This document shows, in pieces, positions 1-10,952 of a stretch of 64,000 bases of DNA. Source of the DNA: Dactylellina haptotyla (Eukaryota; Ascomycota; Orbiliomycetes; Orbiliales; Orbiliaceae). How positions within the stretch are numbered: position 1 is the first letter of the stretch; each line of letters begins with the position of its first letter. Both the position numbers and the translations under genes were made by a program. The DNA lies in the NCBI GenBank assembly GCA_031310005.1, contig CM062387.1:496001-560000 (forward strand), read 5' to 3'. The notes under the pieces were generated by a model. The model was not told where the DNA came from and made no database searches. It saw only the letters and a list, made by a program, of their open reading frames with translations.

Positions 1-1151
1 TGCGCAATTGATGCATGGGATATTCGATCAACAGGAATTACCGAATTTGAGCACGTTTTCAAGCATCTCTTTTTAGCGCATGTGGTCTATCTTGGACGTC
101 TTTCCATCTCCAAACGATAGTGCGTTTCTCTTCGCTACAGCGACTCTAGTTATGCACACTGGAGTTCAACTATTGTGAAGGTTGATCTAAGCGATCCTAC
201 GGTCACACATACAGCTGTGATGCGTCATCTAATTTTGCTCTGGATATGGTTTTCGGCTTTGACCTACGGCATTACGACGAAGTTACGGATATTAAAGGTC
301 AATAATTTAGCAAATCTCTTATTCGATCTTTATGAGCTCCGCGATGATATTCAGGTACAGACTGTACGTCCTGACCTGACCGACGCGTACGTGCAAGAGC
401 TCATCAGAGACACAGACAGCGCGATAATTGCTGCTGGTGGTGATTTCCACGCTGCACCACCCTTCGGACTGATCGCAAAAGTGCGGGAATATTTTGATTT
501 CGTGAAATCCGTTACCGCAGATTTCCCTCCTGGTCGGTTTCTCTTTGAGTCTGATATAAATTTTTGAAAATTTGGCTGACGGTTCGGAATCACTATATAG
601 TCATGAGTCCGGACGCGGTTGCGTCTTCGAACCAAGCATTCTACGTGGACGACGGAGGGGATGAATACGCGAGCGACACAGATCTACTCCCCGAAGACGA
701 GGACGCATACGCTGCAGGAGCCTACCTCAATCCGTTCACGGAAACAATCATAAACGATGAAAACCTCTTTATGGATACAGATCTATCTCAGATTTCACCG
801 ACAAAGGACAGCAGTTCCCTCAGTATTGTCTCGGATCCCGATATTAACTGGTCACCTGCTCGCCGGAACAGTGTTGTCCGGAGCGGAAACTATCAGGGCT
901 CTCCAATAATTAGGTACAATGATCCAATACTTAGGCACAATGGCGTGGATGACTTTGAAGAAGAAAAAGCCCAAGGACCAGTAGGAGGGACTCGGAGAAA
1001 TCTCAGGACACAATTTGATGAAGAGGAGATTGATCAGGATTCCGGAGACCCGTTGGACAGCCCATTGTGGTATCCGGGTGTCCTCGAACCCGAGCCTGAC
1101 CAGGAAGGTGACGACTCTTTTGATATGGCTGCATACGAGGCCGGTGTATAG
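1..1151 (+). CDS. hypothetical acidic protein, 5'-truncated by the window edge
   Basis: I do not recognise this gene. Frame 1 is open from base 1 to a TAG at 118-120 and again from 121 to 567. A second frame is open from 564 to 1151 and encodes a very acidic, Ser-rich, low-complexity C-terminus (runs such as LLPEDEDAYAAG and EPEPDQEGDDSFD). The simplest reading is one gene with introns that begins left of the window. A phase-consistent intron at about 533-600 (gtcggt...ctatag, with a gctgac branch-like site) would join the two reading frames. I could not find a convincing intron removing the TAG at 118. The 175-567 part has a hydrophobic stretch near residues 20-35 and no motif I know. If only the downstream part is real, it could start at ATG 603. 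The exon structure is weak. Confidence 0.35.
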
Positions 1152-1950
1152 GCTGTATATTCCGATTTTTTCAATAAACGCTTGCTCGTAGTTTAGCAAC
1201 CACGTCACCCTCGTCGTTTTTCAAAATGCCTCTATTGTTCTTATTTTCGCGTAAAACTCCGTGCCTGATTCGGCTGTCGTTATCATTTGTTGCATTTTTG
1301 CGCAGCTATATTGTTACCTCGGCTAGCCCTAGGTATCGAGAGGTACTTGATAACGATATAATTAGCAGTCCCAGTAAAAAAAAATTGGTGACATTTTATC
1401 GTGTGTAGGAAACACGGCAAGATTTACTACTGATTCGCCCATGTGAGTGTAGTGATTTGTACAGATACTTGCCAATTCTGTCTCGTGGTAGATGATCATG
1501 GGCGGAAGCGCAATCCTCCAGGCCTTTGAATATACATTTACTCAGTAAATACCATCTTGCCGAATCGAAATGCTCTATAAATGCCGTACATTTCATTGCA
1601 TTGCATAGCCATTGGTTAGGAATTGTATTGCACTGTACGAATCCTTTTTTCAACGTCAAATCCCCATAGTAAAGTTCTAGCGCATGGAACAGAATCTGGA
1701 ATGAGCCAATAGAATATAGTCTGACTTTGGTACTTCTCCTGGAGCTAGAGCATCCTTCGGCCTTCTGCTTAGTCAATCGACCTCCTCCCAACACAGCGCG
1801 TTGATGTGTTGGAGTTCCCCTCTCTGTCCAGAAGCGCACGAGCAGTGACTCGACTGGGACGACATGCATGAAGGCTGTGCGCGGCGCCGTTGATGTTAAA
1901 ACACCAGCCGTAGCCTGGAAATTGAATCCCCAGAGCTTCTATCAATTACA
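1152..1950. other. intergenic, no supported gene
   Basis: Eight hundred bases between the acidic hypothetical gene and F-box gene 1. A 157-codon open frame on the minus strand (1396-1869) has no recognisable domain and unbiased composition. I treat the stretch as the downstream region of the first gene and the promoter of the second. Confidence 0.5.
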
Positions 1951-3294
1951 ATGACCATAGCGACCATTTTGACCATAGGCAGGGCGCTGCCGGGTGAAGA
2001 ACCGGAGCCGTCGCCTCGCGAAGACGTCGGATCCGTGCCGGACATCTTCCGAATACCAGAGATCCTGACGCTCATCCTCTCCCACCTCCCACCCGTATAC
2101 CTGGTCACTTCCGCGCGTCTCGTCTGCAAGGCGTGGAAACATGAGATCGAGACCGATCCGATCCTCCGCTGGCGGTGCTGGGTGCCCAATCGCGACCGAT
2201 ATCTACCCGAGAAGAAGGCGGCGGCAGAAGGCGGCAGGAGTAACGTCTTGGATGGCATATCCCTTCCTCCGCCCAGTATACGGGACGAATATTCAAATAT
2301 ACACTGCAAATGCAGCCCGTCGAGGTCGCCGTCGTCAAACTGGGTTTGCAACACACACATCTACACGGATTTGTTCGAGGTGCATCCGGTAGCCCTGCAT
2401 TTTCTACAAATATACTGGCGAAGGTTTATGCGGGTACCGCTGGCGAAAGCGGAGGAAATTGCGGCCGCCAATTCTCGCGATGCTCTGATGGACGAGCTGG
2501 TGGCTCTCATTAAGCCGAAGCTGAAGGAGTTCGAGACCGCCGTGCTGGTGGATACCCCGGATGGAATCCGCCTCAACACATCCAATCGGCTGATACGGCC
2601 GGAGACCATGTCTGCCAAGGTGTACCTTTACTGTGGAATCCAGCACGAAAGCCTGATCGAGACGATCTTGTATGACAATGGGACAAGAGCTGTTCCCTTA
2701 TGTCAGAGCTCACGGACGAGTCGGCGAAAGATGCTTGCCGTGAAGGATCTGGTGTATAATGTTATGCACCGCTCGTCGTATGGCGACACTGATATCAACC
2801 AAGTTCGAAAGAAGCAAGAGGAAGAAATCAATAACGATACAAAAAATATGGATTCAGCAGAATACAAATTGGATATTCCCGATACAGAGAATGTCGAAAA
2901 GGTCGAACCCTCAGACGGCAGCGACGAGGTTCCGAAATATTACACTGTGTTGATACACGTCGAAGGCAAGAATGACACATCAATGCCCAACCAACGCCGC
3001 GGTGCAATAGAAGATACTGAAGTAGAAATCACATTAGCACTATTCGAACCGTATGATATAGTCAGTGTTAGAAGCCGCCGGTTAGCTCATAGCATACAAT
3101 CTGTCCGCGCGAGGTGTTTGGCCCGCTATTCTCCTTTCTTGGAACCAAGGAATTGGAATAAAGACTTTGTTCCCAAGAAATCACCTTGGAGAAGATGGGC
3201 AAGAGATAAGAAACCCAAGATCGGTGACCTGATGCCTGAATACGCTGAAGTGTACGAGTACTACCGCTCTCAGGGTGGTATTACGGACGAATGA
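1951..3294 (+). CDS. F-box protein 1 (447 aa)
   Basis: Intronless gene for an F-box protein, expected to bind Skp1 and present a substrate to an SCF ubiquitin ligase. The F-box lies at about residues 32-72 (IPEILTLILSHLPP, then TSARLVCKAWKHEIETDP and a terminal WRCW), the usual Pro-Glu-hydrophobic start and conserved Trp of the family. The middle (residues 100-260) has no recognised repeat, and the region at 290-320 is Glu/Asp/Asn-rich and probably disordered. Near residue 360 it has VEITLALFEPYDI, a motif also present in F-box proteins 2 and 4 of this window. The C-terminus is basic. The ATG at 1951 is the first in a frame preceded by stops. The F-box call is secure; the substrate is unknown. 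Confidence 0.88.
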   Translation: MTIATILTIGRALPGEEPEPSPREDVGSVPDIFRIPEILTLILSHLPPVYLVTSARLVCKAWKHEIETDPILRWRCWVPNRDRYLPEKKAAAEGGRSNVLDGISLPPPSIRDEYSNIHCKCSPSRSPSSNWVCNTHIYTDLFEVHPVALHFLQIYWRRFMRVPLAKAEEIAAANSRDALMDELVALIKPKLKEFETAVLVDTPDGIRLNTSNRLIRPETMSAKVYLYCGIQHESLIETILYDNGTRAVPLCQSSRTSRRKMLAVKDLVYNVMHRSSYGDTDINQVRKKQEEEINNDTKNMDSAEYKLDIPDTENVEKVEPSDGSDEVPKYYTVLIHVEGKNDTSMPNQRRGAIEDTEVEITLALFEPYDIVSVRSRRLAHSIQSVRARCLARYSPFLEPRNWNKDFVPKKSPWRRWARDKKPKIGDLMPEYAEVYEYYRSQGGITDE

Positions 3295-3841
3295 AGGAAC
3301 AATCCCTTTGTCAAGTGCCGAATTCGAAAATGCGGATCTCTCTTTTAAACGAGATTGAATATGTATATACTTATTCCAGAAAAAATTGTCTTAGGGATCA
3401 TACAATCCTCATTTGCGAGAAGTGGAAAGGACGAGGATGTTGTGAGGGCACGCATTCCCAAATGTGTAGTAGTGCACTTTGTTGTAGAAGGTGTTGACAC
3501 AACCCGCCTTTAGTGCCAGGGATCCAAGTCACCGCGACGCCGCTATTCCTATTACCATTAGCTCTAAAACGGTAATCCCGTACCATAAAGTTTCCGCGAC
3601 CATTTGATGATGCTTAATTATTCTGAAAGGTCTCTTAAATGGGACTTCTGCGGTTCTCATCTGATCCCCTGGTGTTGCATCGCAGATTCGTTTAATTCCA
3701 ACAACCTACTTCGCGATAGCGTGGGGAGGCCAAATTCTCGCCGGAAATTCATAAATACTGATGATGGCATATTCTAATTACATTTTTTTCTAGAGCGGCG
3801 TCGAAATAGCATAATTCTCAATTACCTATTCCACGAACATA
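3295..3841. other. intergenic between F-box 1 and the feruloyl esterase
   Basis: Short overlapping open frames (such as 3291-3497) overlap the F-box stop and have no coding character. The stretch probably holds the 3' UTR of F-box 1 and the promoter of the esterase. I see no clear TATA box and no RNA gene. Confidence 0.5.
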
Positions 3842-5559
3842 ATGAAGTTCACCGATATTTTCGCAGCTTATACACTGCTTTCAGTGTCATACGCAACAAG
3901 TATCCCAACAGGCTTTCAGCAGCGCTGCTCCGAGCTAGCGAAGAGCTTCCGCCCAGATGATCGAACTACAGTTCTTCTCTCCGAGTTCGTTTCCGCCGGC
4001 TCCAATGTTACCAACCTGGATAACCACCCAACGTGTCAGAAGAAACCGTTCGTAACAACGCTGGCGGATATGTGCCGTCTGCGTTTGAATGTAGAGACGA
4101 GCAGTAGCTCTGGTATCATTATGGAAGCTTGGATGCCTGCAAATTGGAATGATAAGAGCAAGAGGTTTCTGGTCATTGGCAATGGCGGACTGGGTGGATG
4201 CACGTATCAATATCCAAATGTCAAAAAGTGGCGAGCATTTACTAATTTTATGTGCAGGTGTAAGCTATGGTGATTTGGCGTTTACAGCATACCTCGGATT
4301 CGCAGCGATTGCCCATAATAATGGCCATACCGGAGATACCGGAATATACTTTCTCAATCAACCTGAGGTGCTAAAGGACTTTGTCTACCGGGCGTATGTA
4401 TACTTCAATCCTAAGTAACTTCATCTATGACTAACAAATCGTCACCCACAGTGTCGAAACTACTACAAAGGTTGGAAAGAAGGCGGTGACCCATTTTTAC
4501 AAAAACTCTCTCAATAAATCTTACTACTTGGGCTGCTCGACTGGTGGCCGTCAGGGACTTAAAGCCGCCCAAGAGTTCCCCGAAGAATTCGACGGCATCG
4601 TAGCCGGTGCCCCTGCGAACGATAACACTAATCTCGACTCCATGGCTGGTTACTACTACAAAGCTCTCGGAAATCCCGGAGACCCCACCTTCGTGACTGC
4701 AGAGCAATGGGCCGCTATTAATGAAATGGTTCTCGACCAATGCGATAGCATCGACGGCGTCCGCGACCGAGTCATCGAAGACCCAATGATGTGTAACCCA
4801 CGTCCCGAAGCCATGCTCTGCGCCCCAGGACAAACCTGGACAAGCAATCGTTGCCTAACTTCTGCCCAAGTCGGCGCGGTTCGGAAAGTCTACCAGGCGT
4901 TCTACGGAAAGGACGGTAACATGGTTTATCCACGGTTAAACCCCGGTGCAGAAATCATGGCGGCGGCCTATATGCTCCTCCAACCGGCCCGTTACCTCAT
5001 CGAATGGTTCAAATACGCAATTTTCAACAACGAGAAATGGTCCGTCGATCGCGACTTTAACCTCGACGCGGTCGCATACGCCAGCAAGCTCGACCCCTAT
5101 GGAATCTCCACCTGGAAAGATCTAAGCAAGCTTAAAGCCACCGGTCACAAACTTCTCGTCTACCACGGCCTCATGGACGGGATTATCAGCTCCGAAAACT
5201 CGTATAGATACTACGAACACGTTTCTAGGAGTATGGGGCTTCCGTCCGACAAGTTGGACGAGTTTTATAGATTCTTCCCGATCCCAGGACACGGGCATTG
5301 TTTGGGCGGTAACGGAGCATGGTTTATCGGGGCCGCGGTGCAATTTCTTACAAAGGGAGTGACCGAGATCCCTACTGAGGGAGGTGTGTTGATGAGTATG
5401 GTTAAATGGGTGGAAGAGGGAGTTGCGCCGGAGAGGATTGTGGGTAGGAATATCACCTCTGATGGAGAATTTGGGGTCAAGGAGCACTGTAAATGGCCAA
5501 AGAAGAATGTGTATCTTGGAGGAGATGCCAGTCAGAAGGAGAGCTGGGGTTGTCAATAA
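3842..5559 (+). CDS. secreted tannase/feruloyl esterase family protein (532 aa)
   Basis: Predicted secreted serine esterase of the tannase/feruloyl esterase family, which releases ferulic or gallic acid from plant wall esters or tannins. Proposed exons: 3842-4203, 4265-4393, 4452-5559, with phase kept and CTAAC-type branch sites in both introns. The N-terminus MKFTDIFAAYTLLSVSYATS is a signal peptide. The family's CS-D-HC arrangement is complete: GCSTGG gives Cys192-Ser193 (nucleophile), YHGLMDG gives Asp406, and GHGHC gives His446-Cys447, the two Cys forming the disulfide that holds Ser and His together. DQCDSIDGVRD near residue 259 matches the family's calcium loop in the lid. Length is normal for fungal family members. 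The first intron must end at taag (4264) to keep frame, because the better-looking tgtgcag seven bases upstream leads to a stop; this junction is the least certain. Whether the substrate is a tannin or a feruloyl ester cannot be read from the sequence. Confidence 0.9.
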
Positions 5560-6687
5560 AGTCGTTTGAGGTTCTGGTGTTGGCGGTAATTGTATATTGT
5601 GAGACAGAGTCTTGTCTCGTGACAGAGTCGGTGTCTGGCATGCGAAGCTAGGGTATCAGTTTCTCTGAAGGGCAGTTTCTTTGTATAATATTATTTTGGG
5701 TTTATTTTTGTGGGGCTATCGAGCTCAAGTAGCTTAGCTGTAGGTCCTCTTACTGGCTAATGTTACTGACTCAGTACATGCTATAATATGCCTTTTATTA
5801 AATGGCTGCGGATAGTATTTATATTTGTATCAAGAGAATTTAGCTCAGCGGGCGCTCCAATAGCCTTCCCGACACGTGTTTTATAATGGCCGTGCGCAGT
5901 AATACTATCCGAGTCTGCACGGAAATCGTATTCGCATCCAAGGATTGCCATCCGCACCCCTGTTACAGCTAGCTGCCCTGCAAGCAAAGCAATTGCCAAG
6001 CAATGCGATCGAGACTTTCGAGGCTCTGGAATTTCGAATTCAGAGCTTGTATTGTTTTTAGAGGGCTCGAGTTTTCGGCATTGCAATGTCCTAAACTAGG
6101 CGATCCTTTCCTCGGTTCACCGCATGTACTGTTAACCTGACAGATATTCCGGAATGGGAAAGGTACTTTTCCGTTCGTGCAGCTCCCAGCTCTATAGTCA
6201 GATTTATTCACAAGAGCTGTTTTGGCGATATCAATGTTCAGTTATCCAGGAATGGGCTCAGTATTAAGAAATGGGAACCCCAAGAGAATGGCAATTCCTC
6301 TGCACGTTTCACCCCTTGCGTACTAATAACCTGTCGAGCACACCAGATAATTTCCCAGGAGTTTGCTATAGCCCACTACCGCTTGACCAAATTGTCCGGA
6401 AAAAGCGGTCTTGCATATTAGCCTGGTTTGAAGGTGCACCCATTTGTCTGTCACGCCTTCAGCTGAAACAGAGCTGCATCTAACATACAGCAGATATCAC
6501 AGCCTTTATATACGTAGACCACTCTCTGTAATCGACTCTCTCCTTTCGAAGCTCTTTCTTAGTTATAAGGATGGTCAATGCCGTGGTTTATACGTGATTT
6601 TCTAGTAGTCTTTCACAATCACAACCGTCCGAATAATTACCCAATCAAATTTATCGAAGCTACTCGGGCCTTATCAGCTCAATCAAC
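5560..6687. other. intergenic, no supported gene
   Basis: About 1.1 kb between the esterase and F-box gene 2. Only short overlapping open frames on both strands, none with a recognisable motif. It probably holds the esterase 3' UTR and the promoter of F-box gene 2. Confidence 0.5.
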
Positions 6688-7692
6688 ATGCCTGGAACCA
6701 AACTTGACGCCAGCCCGATATTCACCATTCCAGAAATACTCTTCCTTATCCTTGACGATTTAAGTGCGATCGAACTCTTAACCACCGCGCGACTTGTTTG
6801 TAGACAATGGAAGTCGACAATCGAAACTTCTAAACTGCTGAGGTGGAAGACATGGAATAGAGATATACTCTCACCGCCGCCCAGCCTTCGAAACCAATAT
6901 ACGAGCGACTGCGATCATACGTGTTCCTCACCCTGTGTGGACCATTCTTATTCAAACAGCTTCGAAGTGAGCCCGTTGGCACTGCATCTGGTTGAGCGGG
7001 TGTGGCAGAGATGCATGCGAGCGCAACACGCAGAACAACACAATAGCGAGGCTGTCGATAGCGCAGTCAAGAATCTAAGCTCGGAACTGTTCACTTTTGT
7101 TGGTTCAAAGCTTCGAAAGTTGCAAAACGCTGGCAGTGCGACGAGTCCGATGCAAAGTTCCTCACATCCATCGGCGAACTTACTCCGGCCTAGGTTTTGT
7201 GCTAGAAACATATGGATTTATGCCGGTTCATACCGAACCCAGGAGGGAATGGATACCAGTACCTACCATTACAATTCGAAGGTTCAAACCGGCAGCGGAG
7301 CCCGAGAGACTGTTCAAATCAACACTCTCGCCAATACCCTGATTGAAGGACTGGAACGGAAGGCGATGGATATCGAAAACCCATACTACTCGCCCGCAGC
7401 GAGTGCAATGCAGGATACTGAAAAGTACTACTCTCTCGTCATTAACGCATTTGGAATTCGCGACCCAAAGGATTCCGACATCAAAGAAGTAGGGGATACG
7501 GAAATTATTATCAAATTGCAAATGTTTGAGCCTTATGGCATCGAAAGCGTAGAAACTAGCAACAACGGAGTGGATCAATGGGTTAAAGCATCACCGCCTC
7601 GCCCAACACACATCGCGACTGATTGGAAGGCCGCTCTGAGACAGGCAACGCACTCTTTGAATTCAGACTCATATATCCAGGCGGGGAATTAG
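6688..7692 (+). CDS. F-box protein 2 (334 aa)
   Basis: Intronless F-box gene. The F-box is at about residues 10-52 (FTIPEILFLILDDLSAIELLTT, ARLVCRQWKSTIE, then LLRWKTW). A short Cys/His-containing linker follows (residues 75-90). The rest has no known repeat until EIIIKLQMFEPYGIESVE near residue 280, which aligns with the C-terminal motif of F-box protein 1. F-box 1 and F-box 2 also share TTARLVC/TSARLVC and the spacing of F-box to C-terminal motif, so they are diverged paralogs 3.4 kb apart on the same strand with the esterase between them. The start is the ATG at 6688; an upstream frame (6578) overlaps it out of frame. The expected role is Skp1-binding substrate adaptor; the substrate is unknown. 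Confidence 0.86.
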   Translation: MPGTKLDASPIFTIPEILFLILDDLSAIELLTTARLVCRQWKSTIETSKLLRWKTWNRDILSPPPSLRNQYTSDCDHTCSSPCVDHSYSNSFEVSPLALHLVERVWQRCMRAQHAEQHNSEAVDSAVKNLSSELFTFVGSKLRKLQNAGSATSPMQSSSHPSANLLRPRFCARNIWIYAGSYRTQEGMDTSTYHYNSKVQTGSGARETVQINTLANTLIEGLERKAMDIENPYYSPAASAMQDTEKYYSLVINAFGIRDPKDSDIKEVGDTEIIIKLQMFEPYGIESVETSNNGVDQWVKASPPRPTHIATDWKAALRQATHSLNSDSYIQAGN

Positions 7693-7863
7693 AGCATTTC
7701 TTGTGAACTTTCGGCGTGTGTATTGTTTCATTTTCATTTTTCTTCTGCCGTTATATAATCATAATCATAGATTTATTATTACATTCTATTAATTAATATA
7801 CAAAGTCGTCTCGACCGTACAAGCGGCATATATATACGCATTATCCATTCCCATAGTATACTC

Positions 7864-8418
7864 TTACATGTTAACGGGTTGTGGCTTGTTGCCAGGCTTT
7901 CCCTTGTTCCACCCGCTTGGGCATGGTGGTGGAACGAAAGTTGGCTGAGGAGACCACGGGCAGGCTTCGAAGCAGCCGCCATACATCATCCCGCACTCAT
8001 TGATGTTGTCCACGCACAACTGTTGGTCGCACTTCTTAGGTGTAGGGCAGGGGGGAGGTGTGAAGGTTGGAGTTGGTAGGCCGGGGCAGGCTGGGAAGCA
8101 GCCGCCGTACATCATACCACACTCGTTTACGCCATCAGCGCAGAGGGTGAGGGTGCATGAGGTTGTGGTGGCACGTGTAGTAGTGCGGGTAGTCTTGCTA
8201 GGACGGGTAGTCTACACATTTAAATCAATTATTAGCTATTTCTTATAAACTTGTGAGGAGAGATATATGATTAACTAAGGGGTGCGTACGATCTTAACAC
8301 TGGTAGTGGGTCTGAGAGCCTCTCTTCTAGTAGAAGCACTATCGGAGATAGTGACGCGCTGAGGAACAGCGGCAGCCAAAGCTGCGAAAAGAGCAGCAGA
8401 AATATAGGCGACCTTCAT
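7864..8418 (-). CDS. small secreted cysteine-rich tandem-repeat protein (158 aa)
   Basis: Two exons, 8290-8418 and 7864-8211 (minus strand), joined in phase across a 78-bp intron (GTACGC..TAG). Residues 1-18 (MKVAYISAALFAALAAAV) form a signal peptide. A dibasic STRREA at residues 29-34 looks like a Kex2 site followed by Glu-Ala. After a Thr/Arg-rich linker come two 42-residue units (62-103 and 104-145), each with six cysteines spaced C-x4-C-x6-C-x6-C-x3-C-x12-C and the shared core NECGMMYGGCF. Each unit ends in a Pro-rich tail, and the last tail is Gly/Lys-rich. I have seen similar Cys cores in fungal secreted proteins but know no assigned function. Size, Cys content and processing site fit an effector or adhesive surface protein, which is inference. 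Confidence 0.8.
7906..8157 (-). repeat. two tandem 126-bp coding repeats (Cys-rich units)
   Basis: The two protein repeats are visible at DNA level with an exact 126-base period. The 30-mer at 7971-8000 and that at 8097-8126 differ at only a few positions. They encode the NECGMMYGGCF core on the minus strand. The units lie wholly in exon 2 and are in frame, so unit gain or loss would preserve the frame. Confidence 0.8.
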
Positions 8419-8546
8419 AATGATAGATTATTTTGTTAAACTGAATATAGATTCTAAAGATGAACGAGTGTATAAAATCTAAGTATGGTTGATATAGATG
8501 ATTTCCAGGTAACTTTATCTCTCCCGAGATGGGAAGTGATCGCCCA

Positions 8547-8553
8547 TTTTATA
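8547..8553 (-). promoter_or_regulatory. TATA-box candidate of the Cys-rich repeat gene
   Basis: TATAAAA read on the minus strand about 130 bases upstream of the ATG at 8418. Distance and sequence are acceptable for a fungal TATA box but this is motif reading only. Confidence 0.35.
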
Positions 8554-10870
8554 CAACATTGAGAAGAAAGCTTCAGCTGTTCTTGTTCCTGAGTCTTCAG
8601 CTGAGAGCTAAACCCTGTATCGCGAAGTTGGTTGGCGCGTCGATATATGGAAGGTGTCTCGGCTCCGTCTGCGAAGGAAGGAGAATTATAATGTTTTTTC
8701 TCGGCACGCTTGGATGTCATGCGCTTTGGGCCTTCCGATCCAAAATCTAGATTTCCTCAGCTCAGAGGCCCTATATGCATATAATCCGATAATGGAACCG
8801 TTCTAGAAATCCAAGCCAACATCTTGGGAGCGTTTCAGCGGATAACATATAACTTCCGCTAATGCCATATATAAAATAAGATCACGCGTCAGTTGGTTCA
8901 CGAGAAATTCCAAGTTCCTGAAGAATCCCGTATCTAGTCTCATGAAAGCTCAGTGTGCGAAGCAATGGCCTTACTCTAGGGCTATATTTACGTGGATCAG
9001 TCACGGTCGGTATGATCTCTATCCAAAATATACAAGACCTGCCGTATTCTTCAAATGATCGTATGCCTAAACCCCACTCGAAAATTTTGTTATCCTCGGT
9101 CCCAACCTTTGCCATCCCCTGCCACGCTCAAATTTCTTCAGCTGTATGCCAAATATTCAGCAAGTCAAGGTTACACATAAGGAAATCTCCCAGGATATCT
9201 CAGAAACACTGTTTCTTTTCTTTTCGCTCCTCCTCTTTCGAATCTAGGTTCGAGAAGGGCTTACGGTCTTGGTATTCCGGTATGGTAACCCGAATCTCCA
9301 ATCGGAAAGTGCAGGCGAAACCGGGTTGTTGGTTATCCTAGGCCGCCAGCCTCTACTAGCGTGCTGATGAATTTTGAGCAATCCTGTTACACGAGCAAGA
9401 AAAGTTGTTTCGCTGATATCTAGATATCGCGATGCTGCTCGGAAGCTTGGAATTAGTAAATTTATTTGAGTTAGTGTTGTCTTACCATACAATTGTTTGG
9501 AAATTCTTGATGATAACCAAATCATGACCCTTTGCAAATTCGGTGTTTCCGAAACTCTGGGATATGCTAGCAAGGATTTACCACTTTTTCTTTAGTTTCC
9601 TGAGATTATACAGTATTGAGCCTACTTCAATTTATCTTACAATTGTATTCGCGAATTCGTTTTACATCTCTTCCCAATAAACAAACACTGTATCAAGAGC
9701 AGCATTGCAATATTGCAAGAAAATCTAAGTCTGAATTATTGGCACCACTCGAGCAATCAGTGCAATCTCTTAGTTCCCATTGGCAGAACACTAGGAACGA
9801 GAATCATCATACTCGATAGAGCTTCCCTTATTTAGGGCTTTCGCTTCTTAAAATACTACTGCTGTACTACTAAACACCACCTACGGTAATTCTAAGAATG
9901 ACGTGCCACAGTTATATAGCGTGTTTCGTGTGCGATATTTGATAAGTACACGTTAATAGAGGCTCCGTGGTTTGCTTCTCTCGATATACTAGAGTCATCC
10001 AGTTGGTTTAGCTGATATATGTCCGAAATTATGAAGTCCCACGATGAGATCCAAGATGGAATATGCGCTCTAGAGATGAAAGTGTTAATTCTGCATTTAT
10101 GTATTCTGAAGCTCTATCATAATGCATAATTCATTAAACAATACTATATTGTGGTAGATAAAAAAGGTACCGTAACAGCCGCTACATCCATGCAAGGTAT
10201 ACTCAATCGCAATTGTGGTCTAAAGTAGCTCTATATCATCAGATATTTCAACCAGATATCTCGATCAAAACTTCCACGGATTAACTTCCGAAATATTAGC
10301 CAAAATGCGAGAAGATTGGGTTCAATGAATATCAATAAAATATTCATCCAGATCAAGTACTCAAAGCCCCTCAAAGAAGCTAGACAGATCCACGTAGTGG
10401 CGCTTGGAAAAGCTTAGAGGCTGGTGACAGGTCGCACTTAACTTTTTGAGGTCAAACAATGAAATTCTCCTGCCGAGAAGACGATCGCATCCTTGTATAG
10501 TTCAGCCACCCCAACAATGTTTACGGCCCGTTCGTCTGTGAGCCGTTTTTTAGATAATAGCTACCTAAACTGGGCATCCAAATGCGGAATACCCCATACT
10601 CTCCGAATCGCGGCCGCTATATGCAACTCGTATATCCGTGGGATATCCTCACCCTTCGATTGGTCATTACGACGAATCTCGTTCCCTCTTTCAAATCTGT
10701 CAAAGTTTCGCCTATCTCTATTGTCTCATACGCAATGGGGTATGCCGCCTTCCCAAAGGGGCAACACAGCGGCGTCGGCGTGGAGGTACAGGACGATACA
10801 ACGTTGTCAGTTGAGGGACATTGTCAACCTTACTCGTAAGGCATTGTAACATGCGGAGTTATCGCAGTGG

Positions 10871-10879
10871 TATATAAAG
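10871..10879 (+). promoter_or_regulatory. TATA box candidate of the nuclease-like gene
   Basis: TATATAAAG lies 74-82 bases upstream of the ATG at 10953, a good sequence and distance for a fungal core promoter. It suggests a strongly or conditionally expressed gene, as is common for secreted enzymes. Confidence 0.55.
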
Positions 10880-10952
10880 AGGAGATGTCGCAGATTGGAA
10901 TTCGAGGTATTTTCTGTATTGCAGCAGTGTTCTACTGAAGACTCAAACCAAC

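Larger units (their letters stand above)
8419..10952. other. 2.5-kb intergenic region, AT-rich in its second half
   Basis: Holds the upstream region of the minus-strand Cys-rich gene and of the plus-strand nuclease-like gene, which are divergent. Open frames up to 128 codons exist on both strands. One at 10582-10839 has a fairly coding-like composition but starts and ends without a partner exon. I see no transposase or reverse-transcriptase motif and no RNA gene. Confidence 0.45.

Noticed and set aside
1396-1869. 157-codon minus-strand open frame
   Set aside because: No domain, no signal peptide, even composition and no neighbouring exon. It lies in the expected promoter of F-box gene 1.
4204-4257. 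Better-looking 3' splice site (tgtgcag) for esterase intron 1
   Set aside because: Using it shifts the frame and gives an early TGA. The taag seven bases later restores the conserved GGCTYGDLAF context.
10582-10839. Coding-like 85-codon frame upstream of the nuclease gene
   Set aside because: No recognisable family, no splice partners and overlaps a longer frame in another phase. Could be a gene relic, but not supportable.
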